Source: JBHHUI01 sp965248775
GTDB lineage: Bacteria; Chloroflexota; Anaerolineae; Anaerolineales; JBHHUI01
Direction of reading: 5' to 3'
DNA length: 64,000 nucleotides
Assembly (NCBI GenBank): GCA_965248775.1
Contig: OZ252150.1
Coordinates: 124,001-188,000 of the forward strand
A program made the translations under genes and the position numbers. A model generated the notes under the pieces. That model did no database searches, was not told the DNA's origin, and saw only the letters and a list, made by a program, of their open reading frames with translations. Position 1 is the first letter of the stretch. Each line of letters opens with the position of its first letter. This document shows, one piece after another, positions 8,436 through 17,230 of the stretch.

Positions 8436-9725
8436 TTAAGCCTTCGCGGGTGCAGCTTCGGCACTGATTTTGTGCGTTCTGATATAGCGAGCGAGTACTA
8501 GAGCGGGGAGCACTGTAATCACGGATAGCACGCCGCCGATCCAGTACGGGGTGGCAGGTGTGATAGCGAATAAGACCCCTCCCATTGAAGTGCCGACAAT
8601 AATTGATAAGCTAATGGCCGACTGATATATCCCGAGCACACCACCACGCACTTCATCTGGAACTGCATTCGTTGATAATGATTGCAGAGTCGGCATCGCG
8701 AGTCCGAAGCCGGTGGCGAAGAACAATGTGCCGGCCGCACCCAACCACGGAGTTAGCGCAATTGCCCAGATGAACATGCCAATCGTACGGACCGCGAGAC
8801 CTAACACCACGATATTCTCTTCATCAAGTCGTTTGATTGCGCGCGGCAATAATACAGTCTGTGTGAAGATTTGTGAAAAACCGATTATTGTGAATAACAA
8901 ACCAATCCCGATTTTCGTTGCTCGTTCGGAAAAGCCATCGAAGAGAACTGCCTCGCCAAACAGCGCGAATGTAGATTGCACCAAACCAAGCGAAAACTGA
9001 CCAACGAATGCGATGATAAGGATGAGAACTAAGGGGATATTGCGGATGATCTCGAGAGGTGCGAGGCCGCTCTTTTTCATGCGCCGATTGGCCTCACGTT
9101 GCTCCGGTGTCAGCGCTTCGTTCAGAGTGCGCCAGGTAAGCAATATTGTGAGGGTCGCTGCGATAGCTGCAACCCAAAACGGCGTTGATTCGCCATAGAC
9201 CGCAGAGAGCAATCCGCCCGCAGCAGGCCCTATTATGAATCCAAGGCCGAAGGCCGCAAAAATGTATCCGAGCGACTGCGTACGCTTTTCCCGCGGGGTG
9301 ATGTCAGTTACGTACGCTTGGGCCGCGATGATATTTCCCCCGGTGATGCCGTCCAAGATGCGAGAGGCAAATAGTTCTATCGGGCTGCCTGCAAGTGCCA
9401 GCATGACGAAGCTAATAGCTGTTCCTATTTGGCTCACAATGAGGACTGGAACGCGTCCATAACGATCTGAGAGTCGGCCAATGTAAGGGCCCGCTGCAAA
9501 CTGGGCAACGAAGAATGACGAAACCAGCACGGTGATTGTCTGTGGTGACATACCAAATTCGCGCCGCGCATACAGTGGCAACACCGGCAATACCATCGAC
9601 ATCCCCGCCATCTGTACGAAAACGATCATCAAAATTGTGAATAGTCGTTTGTCAACCGATCCAAATCTCATATTTGTTTCTCGATATTCAATCCCTGTAA
9701 TTGTAGGGTTACTCATCTGAGTCAT
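8436..9725 (-). CDS. MFS multidrug-type transporter
   Basis: The 429-residue protein has about twelve transmembrane helices and the MFS motif A in GRLSDRYGRVPVL, followed by GGNIIAAQAYVTDITP of the TetA/drug-proton antiporter group. It is probably an inner-membrane proton-coupled exporter; the substrate is unknown. The ATG at 9725 directly abuts the stop of the NUDIX gene (TGA-ATG), so the two are co-translated. Downstream initiation at Met4 or Met19 is possible. A fused UBP-MFS gene follows. Confidence 0.88.
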   Translation of the reverse strand: MTQMSNPTITGIEYRETNMRFGSVDKRLFTILMIVFVQMAGMSMVLPVLPLYARREFGMSPQTITVLVSSFFVAQFAAGPYIGRLSDRYGRVPVLIVSQIGTAISFVMLALAGSPIELFASRILDGITGGNIIAAQAYVTDITPREKRTQSLGYIFAAFGLGFIIGPAAGGLLSAVYGESTPFWVAAIAATLTILLTWRTLNEALTPEQREANRRMKKSGLAPLEIIRNIPLVLILIIAFVGQFSLGLVQSTFALFGEAVLFDGFSERATKIGIGLLFTIIGFSQIFTQTVLLPRAIKRLDEENIVVLGLAVRTIGMFIWAIALTPWLGAAGTLFFATGFGLAMPTLQSLSTNAVPDEVRGGVLGIYQSAISLSIIVGTSMGGVLFAITPATPYWIGGVLSVITVLPALVLARYIRTHKISAEAAPAKA

Positions 9726-10316
9726 TCATTCCATCTCATCAATCAGCCCAGCCACTTGTAGTAACGAGAGCGTCATGCGCGCAGTAATGCCCCAGATAAT
9801 ATGTCCATCGTAGGGTTTGAAATAATACACCGCCACTTTCCGGCCTGGCACGATAGGTTCGCGATACTGGGTCTCCAGGTTGGTCGGGTCTGCCAGCCAC
9901 TGCAACGGGACGCCAAACGCCGATTCGGCCTCGTCTGGATTGACAGCAAAAACATGTGGGTAAGAGAATGACCCAACCACCGGCGTAATGCGCCATTGCG
10001 TAACCGTGATCAGTTCGTCGAGCACTCCAAGCACTTCGACGTCGTCTCGCTTTAGACCGATTTCTTCTTCGGCTTCGCGCAAAGCAGTTTCGATGCGGTC
10101 TTTGTCATCGGGATCGACACTACCGCCCGGGAATGAAACTTGCCCACGGTGTTCTACAAGCTTGTCTGTTCTTTGCGTGAAAAGCAGATGCCAGCGATCT
10201 TCGTGATAATAGAGAGGAGCGAGAACTGCAGCCGGCCGTGCGTGCCACTCTGCGCGCACCCCTGTCGGACGAGCATTCAAGCGTGCACTGAGTTGCGCGG
10301 CGAATTCAGCGCTCAT
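9726..10316 (-). CDS. NUDIX hydrolase, CoA pyrophosphatase (NudL-like)
   Basis: I place the start at ATG 10316 (MSAEFAAQL), giving 196 residues, because it overlaps the end of the trmI gene by 11 bases, a typical coupled start. The motif HRGQVSFPGGSVDPDD followed by ALREAEEEIGL fits both the Nudix box and the longer signature of CoA-cleaving members. Such enzymes hydrolyse CoA or acyl-CoA to phosphopantetheine and 3',5'-ADP with Mg2+. The role is a cytosolic house-cleaning one, and the exact substrate is inferred from family. Confidence 0.85.
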   Translation of the reverse strand: MSAEFAAQLSARLNARPTGVRAEWHARPAAVLAPLYYHEDRWHLLFTQRTDKLVEHRGQVSFPGGSVDPDDKDRIETALREAEEEIGLKRDDVEVLGVLDELITVTQWRITPVVGSFSYPHVFAVNPDEAESAFGVPLQWLADPTNLETQYREPIVPGRKVAVYYFKPYDGHIIWGITARMTLSLLQVAGLIDEME

Positions 10317-11157
10317 TGTCAATATCAGTGCTTGTCGAATCAGTGTCTTGATCGGTTTCGTCGAGGATTGCTCTTTTGGGGTGGGCGAATTCGACTGGCC
10401 TTGCAAAGACCAGATACCCGGTGTGGCCGACCATGCGATCATCCGGCCGCAGGCGGGCAGGAACCGTCTTGTAGTAGCGCATCAATATCTCCAGGACTTC
10501 CGGATAAACGAAGGCTTCCTGATTTAAGCCATCGAGCAATTCAATGACCTGATTGGCCGTCGGCACCAACGCACCGAAGTGCCCACCACCCCCGAGCGCA
10601 GCCCGCGCGACTCCGAGGTAATCCCACGGGTTTGGGACATCCAAAAATAGCGACTGAACATCAGTCTCGTCAAATCCTTCAGCAATGTCACGTTGTTTGA
10701 GGGTTACCCGATCGGCTAAATTTTCACGTTCGAGATTTCGGCGCGCCAGATTTTGCATGTCTTCGCGCACATCGTAGGAAACAATGTGTCCTTTCGGTCC
10801 AACGGCCTGCGCCATTGCCAACGTCAGTGCACCACTGCCAGTACCCGCTTCCACGACTAATTTTCCGGGCAAAATTGCCAGTTTCAAAAGGATGAAGCCG
10901 ACATCCTTTGGAAAGATAATCTGCGATTTCCGTCGGAGCGTACGCAGTAAATCGTCAGTGGAGGGGCGCAGTATGAAAAAGGGATCGCCCAAGTGAGATG
11001 TGATTTCCTGACCGTAAGAGCACCCGATCACGTTATCGTGCTCGAAAATGCCCTTGTGGGTTTCCAACCGGCGCCCGGGCTCAAGGCGGAAATGGAAGGC
11101 TTTGCGGTCACGCCGGCTTCTCAGTTGTATTACATCGCCAGCGGCGACTGGTGCCAT
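10306..11157 (-). CDS. trmI: tRNA (adenine-58-N1)-methyltransferase
   Basis: The 283-residue protein has a small N-terminal barrel (VIQLRSRRDRKAFHFRL), the RPSTDDLL/QIIFPKD segment of the TrmI family, and the SAM-binding EAGTGSGALT motif. LDVPNPWDYL forms the catalytic-loop region with the conserved Asp. It methylates N1 of A58 in the T-loop of tRNA. It is the first gene of a minus-strand operon followed by NUDIX and two transporters. The C-terminal tail (DETDQDTDSTSTD) is acidic and probably disordered. Confidence 0.9.
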   Translation of the reverse strand: MAPVAAGDVIQLRSRRDRKAFHFRLEPGRRLETHKGIFEHDNVIGCSYGQEITSHLGDPFFILRPSTDDLLRTLRRKSQIIFPKDVGFILLKLAILPGKLVVEAGTGSGALTLAMAQAVGPKGHIVSYDVREDMQNLARRNLERENLADRVTLKQRDIAEGFDETDVQSLFLDVPNPWDYLGVARAALGGGGHFGALVPTANQVIELLDGLNQEAFVYPEVLEILMRYYKTVPARLRPDDRMVGHTGYLVFARPVEFAHPKRAILDETDQDTDSTSTDIDNER

Positions 11158-11350
11158 TAGTTCCTCTGGATGAAAATGGATTTGGGATTTCTACGGCCGG
11201 GGTGGCAATTTTAAGCCAAACTTGCACAATTAATTTGTTATTGGTTTGCAATTATTTCGCACGTGGCGGATTATACTATAGCAACATTGCGTACTCTTGT
11301 TGTGGTACACTAACCGGAAGTCCCCTGCAAAGGAATTTGGAGTCATCTAA

Positions 11351-11752
11351 ATGGCTGAAGAAAAGAAAAAAGTTGTTTGTATCGAAGATGAACCTGAGAT
11401 GATCGACCTCGTGAAGCTCATCCTGAGTCGACGTGGTTATGATGTCGTGGGTGCAATGGGCGGGCGCGAAGGTCTGGATGCGATCGAAGCAGAGACCCCT
11501 GATCTGGTGCTGCTCGATTTGATGATGCCGGATATGGACGGCTGGGAAGTCTACCAGCTAATGAAATCGCACGATGCAATGAAGGATATTCCAGTGATTG
11601 TCGTCACTGCCAAAGCTCAGAGCATCGACAAAGTTCTCGGTCTCCACATTGCCAAAGTAGATGATTACATTACCAAGCCTTTCGGGCCGCAGGAACTCCT
11701 CGACACTGTCAAACAAGTGATTGATCGCGAGGCAGCCACAGAAGCAGAGTAA
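11351..11752 (+). CDS. Single-domain response regulator (receiver only)
   Basis: The 133-residue protein is one CheY-like receiver: acidic pocket E12-D13, phospho-acceptor D56 in LLDLMMPDMDGWEV, a Thr in VVTAK, and Lys in ITKPFG. No output domain is present, so it acts through protein contacts or phosphotransfer. A close relative lies at 26542-26937. The gene has its own terminator (11794-11819) and diverges from trmI. Confidence 0.9.
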   Translation: MAEEKKKVVCIEDEPEMIDLVKLILSRRGYDVVGAMGGREGLDAIEAETPDLVLLDLMMPDMDGWEVYQLMKSHDAMKDIPVIVVTAKAQSIDKVLGLHIAKVDDYITKPFGPQELLDTVKQVIDREAATEAE

Positions 11753-11793
11753 ACTCGCGCGATTTATTCGGCGAAAAACAAGAGCGTCCTACA

Positions 11794-11825
11794 GAGGGTT
11801 TTGGCCGGCCAAAACCCTCATTTTG
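11794..11825 (+). terminator. Rho-independent terminator after the response regulator
   Basis: A perfect palindrome of two 13-base arms (GAGGGTTTTGGCC / GGCCAAAACCCTC, 11794-11819) is followed by ATTTTG. It ends the response-regulator transcript before the isomerase-like gene. Confidence 0.75.
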
Positions 11826-11840
11826 CTTAATAAGGGTGCA

Positions 11841-12626
11841 ATGAAAATAGGGGTTGTCGCAGATCCATCATCCGAACCGATAAAAGAAATCCAACGGTTT
11901 GGGAAAGAGGGGTTCGATTTTGTGGAGCTGGCCCTCGAGCCACCGCTGGCCGCGGTAACGAAACTCGATCCACAGGCACTGCACAGAGCAGCGAATGCTA
12001 TGGGGGTCGATCTGATGTTGCGGTCCTCCGAATACCTTCCAATTGGGAATCAGCATTTGCAGATAGATGTTGCTGTACGTACAGCCTTGGGAGAAACTGT
12101 CGAACTTGCAGGCGATGCCGGCGTTCAATTGCTGACAATACCCTTCTCTGTGGATCAACAGGAACGTAGCTTTTCGGATCTGCAAGACTACTACATTGAT
12201 TTGCTGGGACAATTGAACGATAAGGCGGGAGCTGGACTATCGCTTGCCCTAGCGAATAGTGCACGCAATGAACGCGAAATTCTACTTTTCATTGAAATCT
12301 TTCGGCACGTTCCTCAGATCAGGCTTGCACTGGATATCGGCCACGCGAATGTAAATACTCCCATAAACCTTGCGCGCGAGTTCCTCAGCGAGCCGATCTT
12401 AAGTGATCGCCTCTCCCACGTTTACGTTTCGGAAAATGATGGCGGGAGCGATCAGCATTTGCCACTGGGGGCTGTCGAACAGGGCATGGATTGGATTGCG
12501 ATGAATAAAATGCTACGCAAGAATGGGTACGACGGGACGATCTCAATGGATATCCGCGTAACCGACAACGATTATCTGCTCCTCAGTCGAGAAAAATTTC
12601 GCGCTTGGTGGGAGGCCGCGCGATAA
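11841..12626 (+). CDS. Sugar phosphate isomerase/epimerase-like TIM barrel (AP endonuclease 2 family)
   Basis: The start at ATG 11841 follows AAGGG; earlier in-frame codons run through the terminator and are rejected. The 261 residues show the xylose-isomerase-like barrel pattern: KIGVVAD (first strand), FVELAL, LALDIGHAN (metal-binding Asp/His), HVYVSENDGG and GTISMDI. Such proteins isomerise or epimerise sugars using a divalent metal. The usual metal Glu near residue 130 is not clear, and LALANSARNE stands in that region. The substrate is unknown. Confidence 0.75.
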   Translation: MKIGVVADPSSEPIKEIQRFGKEGFDFVELALEPPLAAVTKLDPQALHRAANAMGVDLMLRSSEYLPIGNQHLQIDVAVRTALGETVELAGDAGVQLLTIPFSVDQQERSFSDLQDYYIDLLGQLNDKAGAGLSLALANSARNEREILLFIEIFRHVPQIRLALDIGHANVNTPINLAREFLSEPILSDRLSHVYVSENDGGSDQHLPLGAVEQGMDWIAMNKMLRKNGYDGTISMDIRVTDNDYLLLSREKFRAWWEAAR

Positions 12627-12699
12627 TCCAGAAGACTCCCCGCTGGGTGGGTTTGCGCCGCCGGGGCTCCAAAGAATTGTTACTGCCGCGGGTACGCTG

Positions 12700-13026
12700 G
12701 TGTGCCTCCTTCACTTGCAAGTTGCGCGGTCTGATGTTTCGGAGTTCTTTAAGCTCGGGCGAAGGGCTACTCTTTATCGAACGGCGAGCCTCCCGACTCA
12801 ATACGACCATCCACATGTTATTCATGTTCATTCCGATCGGGTCGTCTGGCTTGACGGGCATGGACGAGTTGTGGATACTTGTCTCGCGAAACCCTGGCGC
12901 CTCTTATATGCGCCGCGTGGGCCGGCACAATACGTCTTGGAGACAACGCCCGCAATCCTCCAGCATGTCACACTGGGCGACGAACTGGAGTGGATAGAGG
13001 GTGACGAACCAATCAACCGCCGGTGA
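12700..13026 (+). CDS. Unrecognised small protein
   Basis: The frame (108 residues from GTG 12700) has a plausible composition and ends at a stop inside a strong hairpin. It is open upstream as far as 12562 but without an ATG, GTG or TTG start. The middle (HPHVIHVHSDRVVWLDGHGRVVDTCLAKPWRLLYAPRGP) resembles a compact beta-rich domain, and I can name no family. It lies between the isomerase-like gene and the LysM/M23 gene. A gene on the other strand (12583-12861) is possible but less convincing. Confidence 0.45.
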   Translation: MCLLHLQVARSDVSEFFKLGRRATLYRTASLPTQYDHPHVIHVHSDRVVWLDGHGRVVDTCLAKPWRLLYAPRGPAQYVLETTPAILQHVTLGDELEWIEGDEPINRR

Positions 13027-13040
13027 CGGCGGTTATTTTT
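13015..13040 (+). terminator. Hairpin with T-run at the junction of two genes
   Basis: AACCGCCG (13015-13022) and CGGCGGTT (13027-13034) pair perfectly around a GTGA loop, followed by ATTTTT. The loop contains both the stop of the upstream frame and a possible GTG start of the LysM/M23 gene. It looks like a terminator or attenuator. Confidence 0.65.
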
Positions 13041-13043
13041 GAT

Positions 13044-14471
13044 ATGCACTTCCGAGAATTCGTGACGTTGCTCCGCCTCCCGCGGCGACGGGTATTGCTG
13101 CTCCTGCTGGGCATATTCTTGCTAGTGGGGAGGTTGCCTGCATCCGCCTTGGCACAGGAAGCTGACGGGCCGGAGTATATAGTCCAGTCAGGCGACAGTC
13201 TTTATTCAATTGCGATCGCGTTTGGCACGAGTATCGAGGAGTTGCAGGCTGCGAATGACATTGCCGATCCAGCGCTGCTCTCTGTGGGCGCGCGCCTGCT
13301 CATTCCGGGCTACACAGGTGTGCAAGGACTCCTTACTACCCACAGCCTGGAAATTGGCGATAGCTTTGCAACGTTGCCGACGCGCTTAAATGTTCCGACT
13401 GATTCGCTCATTCTTTTGAATCGTGTTGTAAACCCATCCGCGTTGTATTTGGGACAACCGATTGTCTTTGCGAGCTCAGAAGAAGGCGATCAGTTTGGAA
13501 CCCTCGGTCGCTTCGTTAGCGTCGGACAAGGGGACACCCTCGCGAGAATTGGAGTGCGCTATAGCGTCTCCACCGCCGAGCTGATTCAGTGGAATGCTTT
13601 GCCAGCCAGTGGTGTATACACAGGGCAGCGCATTTTCGTCCCGGGTGGGGAGCAACCAGCAATCTGGTTGCCGCCACCTATTATCGCTATGGAACTGCGA
13701 CCTGTGCATCCGCGCCAAGGTGAGGCGCTTATGCTCATCGCTTCGGTTGATGCAGAAGGTGAATTGTCAGGCGCATTGTCCGAATGGAGCCTCAACTTTA
13801 AAGCCGCTGACGACAAGCATTTTGCCTTTCAGGGAGTGCATGCCTTCGCAGAACCGGGCGTTTATCCACTCGTTGTGACGGCATCCGGAGTTGACGGAAT
13901 TTCGAATATATTTGAGTTACAGGTCCCTATTTCTGACGCGGACTATGAATTTCAAGCTATCACGTTGCCTGCTGATCAGAATGCGTTGCTCGATGCGGCG
14001 ATTGTGAACGCGGAAATTGAGCGCATTGCCAGCATCACCTCAAATGTAAGCACCACGCGACATTGGATGGGGGCTTTCGCAGTGCCGGTGGACTCAGACC
14101 GCATCACGGCGGGATTCGGTTTGCGGCGCAGTTACAACGGTGGGCCTTATAGTTCTTTCCATGGCGGCCTTGATTATGGCGGGCCGTCAACCACGCCGAT
14201 TGCTGCAACGGCGGCAGGTGAAGTTGTCCTTGCCGAGCGACTCCAAATCCGTGGCAATGCCATAATCATCGATCATGGCTGGGGGGTATTTTCAGGGTAT
14301 TGGCATCAATCAGAGATGACGGTGGTACAGGGAGATTTCGTAACTGCCGGTCAGCAGATTGGGCTGATTGGCAGTACCGGTCTTTCTACGGGTAACCATC
14401 TGCACTGGGAAATATGGGTGGGGGGCAATCAAGTTAATCCGCTGGCGTGGTTGGGGTTGGAGCTTCCATAG
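13044..14471 (+). CDS. Secreted LysM / M23 peptidoglycan endopeptidase
   Basis: A signal peptide (residues about 12-38 from ATG 13044, ending near SALAQ) precedes LysM modules: a clear one (YIVQSGDSLYSIAIAFG), a looser second one, and a third (VSVGQGDTLARIGVRY). The C-terminal 130 residues form an M23 domain with both zinc motifs, HGGLDYGG and HLHWEIW. It would bind glycan through LysM and cut peptide cross-links outside the cell. GTG 13023 is an alternative start but lies in a hairpin loop. Its 3' end overlaps the opposite DUF2007 gene by 38 bases. Confidence 0.9.
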   Translation: MHFREFVTLLRLPRRRVLLLLLGIFLLVGRLPASALAQEADGPEYIVQSGDSLYSIAIAFGTSIEELQAANDIADPALLSVGARLLIPGYTGVQGLLTTHSLEIGDSFATLPTRLNVPTDSLILLNRVVNPSALYLGQPIVFASSEEGDQFGTLGRFVSVGQGDTLARIGVRYSVSTAELIQWNALPASGVYTGQRIFVPGGEQPAIWLPPPIIAMELRPVHPRQGEALMLIASVDAEGELSGALSEWSLNFKAADDKHFAFQGVHAFAEPGVYPLVVTASGVDGISNIFELQVPISDADYEFQAITLPADQNALLDAAIVNAEIERIASITSNVSTTRHWMGAFAVPVDSDRITAGFGLRRSYNGGPYSSFHGGLDYGGPSTTPIAATAAGEVVLAERLQIRGNAIIIDHGWGVFSGYWHQSEMTVVQGDFVTAGQQIGLIGSTGLSTGNHLHWEIWVGGNQVNPLAWLGLELP

Positions 14472-14712
14472 CACCTGGCGAACTCTCGTCGAGGGTAGCA
14501 ATGAGCGCACGCGCCTGTGCTGCACTTTCGCCGGGTACATAGATCTCTGTGCGGGCAAGCGGTCCGACGGTAAAGCCATAGGCGACTCCTGCTCCAGAAG
14601 GTGTCATGAGGACCTTGAGGCCAGCCGCTTCAAGCAATGAGCGAATCAGTTCTGCTTCCGGTAATCCATAGGCGGTATGGACGACTTCCAGTGGATCTGG
14701 GATTGAATTCAT
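14434..14712 (-). CDS. DUF2007-type small signalling-domain protein
   Basis: The 92-residue protein begins with PLEVVHTAYGLPEAELIRSLLEAAG, the pattern of the DUF2007 family (small alpha/beta domains thought to bind a ligand or partner). The end (EAPTPTTPAD) is flexible. Its 3' end overlaps the convergent LysM/M23 gene by 38 bases. It diverges from the 14813 gene across a shared promoter region. Confidence 0.75.
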   Translation of the reverse strand: MNSIPDPLEVVHTAYGLPEAELIRSLLEAAGLKVLMTPSGAGVAYGFTVGPLARTEIYVPGESAAQARALIATLDESSPGAMEAPTPTTPAD

Positions 14713-14733
14713 GCAGTCTCCAAATTGTATTGA

Positions 14734-14763
14734 TTGACAATCATTAGTCCTTCTTCGTATAAT
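14734..14763 (+). promoter_or_regulatory. Sigma-70-like promoter for the 14813 operon
   Basis: TTGACA (14734-14739) and TATAAT (14758-14763) are separated by 18 bases, both perfect consensus. Transcription would start near 14770 and give a leader of about 43 bases to the GTG at 14813. Confidence 0.75.
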
Positions 14764-14812
14764 ACCGCGCGACCCATTAACATGCAGTTTAATCCTCTAA
14801 AATAGATCATCT

Positions 14813-16429
14813 GTGATTCAACGCCAGGCACAAAGCGCCGAGTATTGGGGTGAGGGCTTTTCCCTCACACCCCAGGACTTGGAATATTTAAACAATCTGC
14901 TACTCGAGGCTGAAACACCTCTCGGAACGGATGATATTGCTCTGGCCGTTCTACGGCATCGCGTCGAGAAGGAAGAACAGCGCATTGAGAAACAGGTGTT
15001 GAATGGTGGCGCGGTCTACCTACCCCGCGATTCGTACACCACTGGGCAAGAGTTGGTTTTTCCAGCATTGGACTATGCTCGTGGGCGTGTCGTTGCTGTC
15101 CGCTCCGGTGGCAATCCCGAGCAAGGCGTTTTTGAAGTCATCTCGGTCAAATTCGACGAAGGCGAACAACGAGAGTTTGCTTCCCAGCTTTCGGAGCATG
15201 ACCTCAATGAACAGGGCGGTATGCTCGTTGGCGCAGACGGGGCGATTCCAAATTCGCCGGAAGAATTGTTCGAAACGTTTCGCGATATTCTCAAGCCGCG
15301 TCTGGAAGCAGATTTAATTGCCAGCGGCGACATTGTCTATTTGGGCGGGCAGTGGTTCCCACGGGCGTTGCTTGCTGAAATCCACGAAGGACATCTGAAT
15401 CTGGCGGAGGCCGTCCTTGACATCAGTGCTGGTGGGCCGTTGCCCACATCAGAGCTCATTGAGCATATCGATCTCCCCAGCAATATCGATCCGCATCTCA
15501 AAATTTTTTCGCTCAACTATGCATTGCAGGAAGATGAGCGTTTTGATGAAGTCGGACCCTCTGGCGAGGTTGCCTGGTATTTACGTCGTCTGGAGCCACC
15601 GGAAGTGCTCTTCCCGCCGCCGCGCTTGCATTATGAACCGGTTCCCTATGCGAAGTCGTTGCTCACACCCGAGTTGATTTCCCTCGTCCGCGAGATCGAT
15701 GACGAGTTGGATGATCTCGAAGGGGATATTGATTTGAGTGTCCAAAGTGCAGCAACCTCAATTCAACTGATTCTGACCTTTCCACATGTGCGCGTCGGTA
15801 CATTGCCACTCTCTTCTCGCATCGCGCCGTTGTTCCCAACTGCGCTCCAATCGCCACGCGTACGCTTGACACTTGTGGATGGGCATACCGGCGATAAGTT
15901 ACCCGGCTGGGTCGTGCGCCGCGAACGCTATGTCCACGGACTGGGACCGTGGTATGAAAAATATAAAGTCGTTGCCGGTACATTTCTGACAGTTTCGCCA
16001 GGTTCGAGTGATGCACCCGGAGAAGTTGTCGTGAAGATTGATCGTCGTCGCTCAGTGAGTGAATGGGTGCGTACAGCAAGCGTGAGCAATGGTCGCATTG
16101 ACTTCACCATGCGCAAGCAGCCCATCCAGGTGAACTACTCCGAAGAAATGATGGTTGCGGTTGATAATCTCGCAGCCATTGATGAAGCCTGGATCAAATG
16201 GACTGAGAATAACCTCGCACTGTCACAAATTGTCGTCGACAGTTTTCGCGAGCTTGCCAAGCTGACACCGCAGGGTACTGTTCATGCCAAGGCGCTTTAC
16301 TGCGGCGTGAATGTTTGGCGGCGCGTTCCGCCAGGCCCTGTCTTTGCCGAACTCGTCTCACAGCCCTTTTTTGAACATGTCGGTGATGCCTACTGGCGAT
16401 TCGATCCGACCAAATACAAGAAGGAATAA
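14813..16429 (+). CDS. Unrecognised 538-residue protein with winged-helix-like parts
   Basis: I do not recognise a named family. Residues about 18-50 (LTPQDLEYLNNLLLEAETPLGTDDIALAVLRHRV) and about 195-255 (PTSELIEHIDLPSNIDPHLKIFSLNYALQED) look like HTH/winged-helix segments of the HARE-HTH kind. Residues about 60-120 look like a small beta barrel. The C-terminal half contains LTLVDGHTGDKLPGW and an ordered end. There is no signal peptide, so it is cytosolic. The GTG start follows a consensus promoter. A 152-residue gene and a MoaD/ThiS-like gene follow with 15-base gaps, which suggests one operon. Nucleic-acid association is speculation from the winged-helix look. Confidence 0.65.
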   Translation: MIQRQAQSAEYWGEGFSLTPQDLEYLNNLLLEAETPLGTDDIALAVLRHRVEKEEQRIEKQVLNGGAVYLPRDSYTTGQELVFPALDYARGRVVAVRSGGNPEQGVFEVISVKFDEGEQREFASQLSEHDLNEQGGMLVGADGAIPNSPEELFETFRDILKPRLEADLIASGDIVYLGGQWFPRALLAEIHEGHLNLAEAVLDISAGGPLPTSELIEHIDLPSNIDPHLKIFSLNYALQEDERFDEVGPSGEVAWYLRRLEPPEVLFPPPRLHYEPVPYAKSLLTPELISLVREIDDELDDLEGDIDLSVQSAATSIQLILTFPHVRVGTLPLSSRIAPLFPTALQSPRVRLTLVDGHTGDKLPGWVVRRERYVHGLGPWYEKYKVVAGTFLTVSPGSSDAPGEVVVKIDRRRSVSEWVRTASVSNGRIDFTMRKQPIQVNYSEEMMVAVDNLAAIDEAWIKWTENNLALSQIVVDSFRELAKLTPQGTVHAKALYCGVNVWRRVPPGPVFAELVSQPFFEHVGDAYWRFDPTKYKKE

Positions 16430-16444
16430 TTCCGAACGCCCACT

Positions 16445-16903
16445 ATGGCAACCTCAACGCCAATTTCTCCGCGCCTTGCTCTGAAGCTAAGCAGACCCAC
16501 CCTCGAATCCCTTTTCCATATTGATTACAATTGGTGGGAACAGCAGGAGCGCGAGGCGCGTGTGTACTTGCAGAGCCATCTGTGCTCCGAACATCAGGAG
16601 CAGTTCGCCGATTTGAAAGAAATTGAGCAAGTAGATTCGGTCAATCCCGAAACCGCTGAGATCCAACGCATGGACCTGGTGCAACACACCTTGCGTACGC
16701 ATTGCGCTCAGCAGAAAGGCTACCTGACTCACCACACGGCGCTTGTTGATGCCGTCTTTCGCGTTTTTCTTGCAAATGGGAATCAACCTTTGAACCCCTA
16801 CGATCTCTCGGAAGAGATCGGACGTCCTGGTCAGGAGCAGACAATACTGCGCACCCTTTCCGGCCGGCGTGTCTACAAAGGTCTACGCCCCGTCTCTGAA
16901 TAG
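16445..16903 (+). CDS. Unrecognised 152-residue cytosolic protein
   Basis: No family is recognised. The sequence is charged and mostly helical in the first 100 residues (WWEQQEREARVYLQSHLC...) and ends in NPYDLSEEIGRPGQEQTILRTLSGRRVYKGLRP, which could be a wing-helix of the HTH type. It has no signal peptide or membrane segment. It lies 15 bases after the 538-residue gene and 15 bases before the MoaD/ThiS-like gene, so joint function is likely. Confidence 0.65.
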   Translation: MATSTPISPRLALKLSRPTLESLFHIDYNWWEQQEREARVYLQSHLCSEHQEQFADLKEIEQVDSVNPETAEIQRMDLVQHTLRTHCAQQKGYLTHHTALVDAVFRVFLANGNQPLNPYDLSEEIGRPGQEQTILRTLSGRRVYKGLRPVSE

Positions 16904-16918
16904 CACCGCGCTCGCAGC

Positions 16919-17218
16919 ATGTCGCCCGATACAATTACTGTTTACGTAAAACTCTATGCTCTCTTGCGACGTCATCATCCGGGGCCAAAGACATCGCAGG
17001 CACTTGCAGTGGAGCTGCCCAAACCGGCCTCAGTTGCCGATCTGACTCCCGCGCTGGATTTACCGGAAGGCCTCGTACGCTCTGCTTTTGTCAACGATGA
17101 CGTGGTGGAATTGGATGGCGAACTGGCAGATGGCGACAATATTAAACTCTTTCCGCCAGTGGTGGGCGGAGCAATTCTACTCCTCACCAGGGTTGACGCC
17201 ATACCGCCGTCATCTTAG
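16919..17218 (+). CDS. MoaD/ThiS-family ubiquitin-like protein with extended tail
   Basis: The 99-residue beta-grasp protein starts ITVYVKLYALLRRH and has VNDDVVELDGELADGDNIKLFPPVVGG, the standard MoaD/ThiS C-terminal strand. Sulfur carriers normally end at Gly-Gly, but here 14 more residues follow (AILLLTRVDAIPPSS). Thiocarboxylation would need cleavage of that tail, or the protein may not be a sulfur carrier. It is the last gene of the 14813 operon. No adenylyltransferase partner is in the window. Confidence 0.75.
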   Translation: MSPDTITVYVKLYALLRRHHPGPKTSQALAVELPKPASVADLTPALDLPEGLVRSAFVNDDVVELDGELADGDNIKLFPPVVGGAILLLTRVDAIPPSS

Positions 17219-17230
17219 AATGCTTGTAGT

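Noticed and set aside
12583..12861. Minus-strand frame of 92 codons
   Set aside because: It overlaps the end of the isomerase-like gene and a more plausible plus-strand frame; composition is unlike a real protein.
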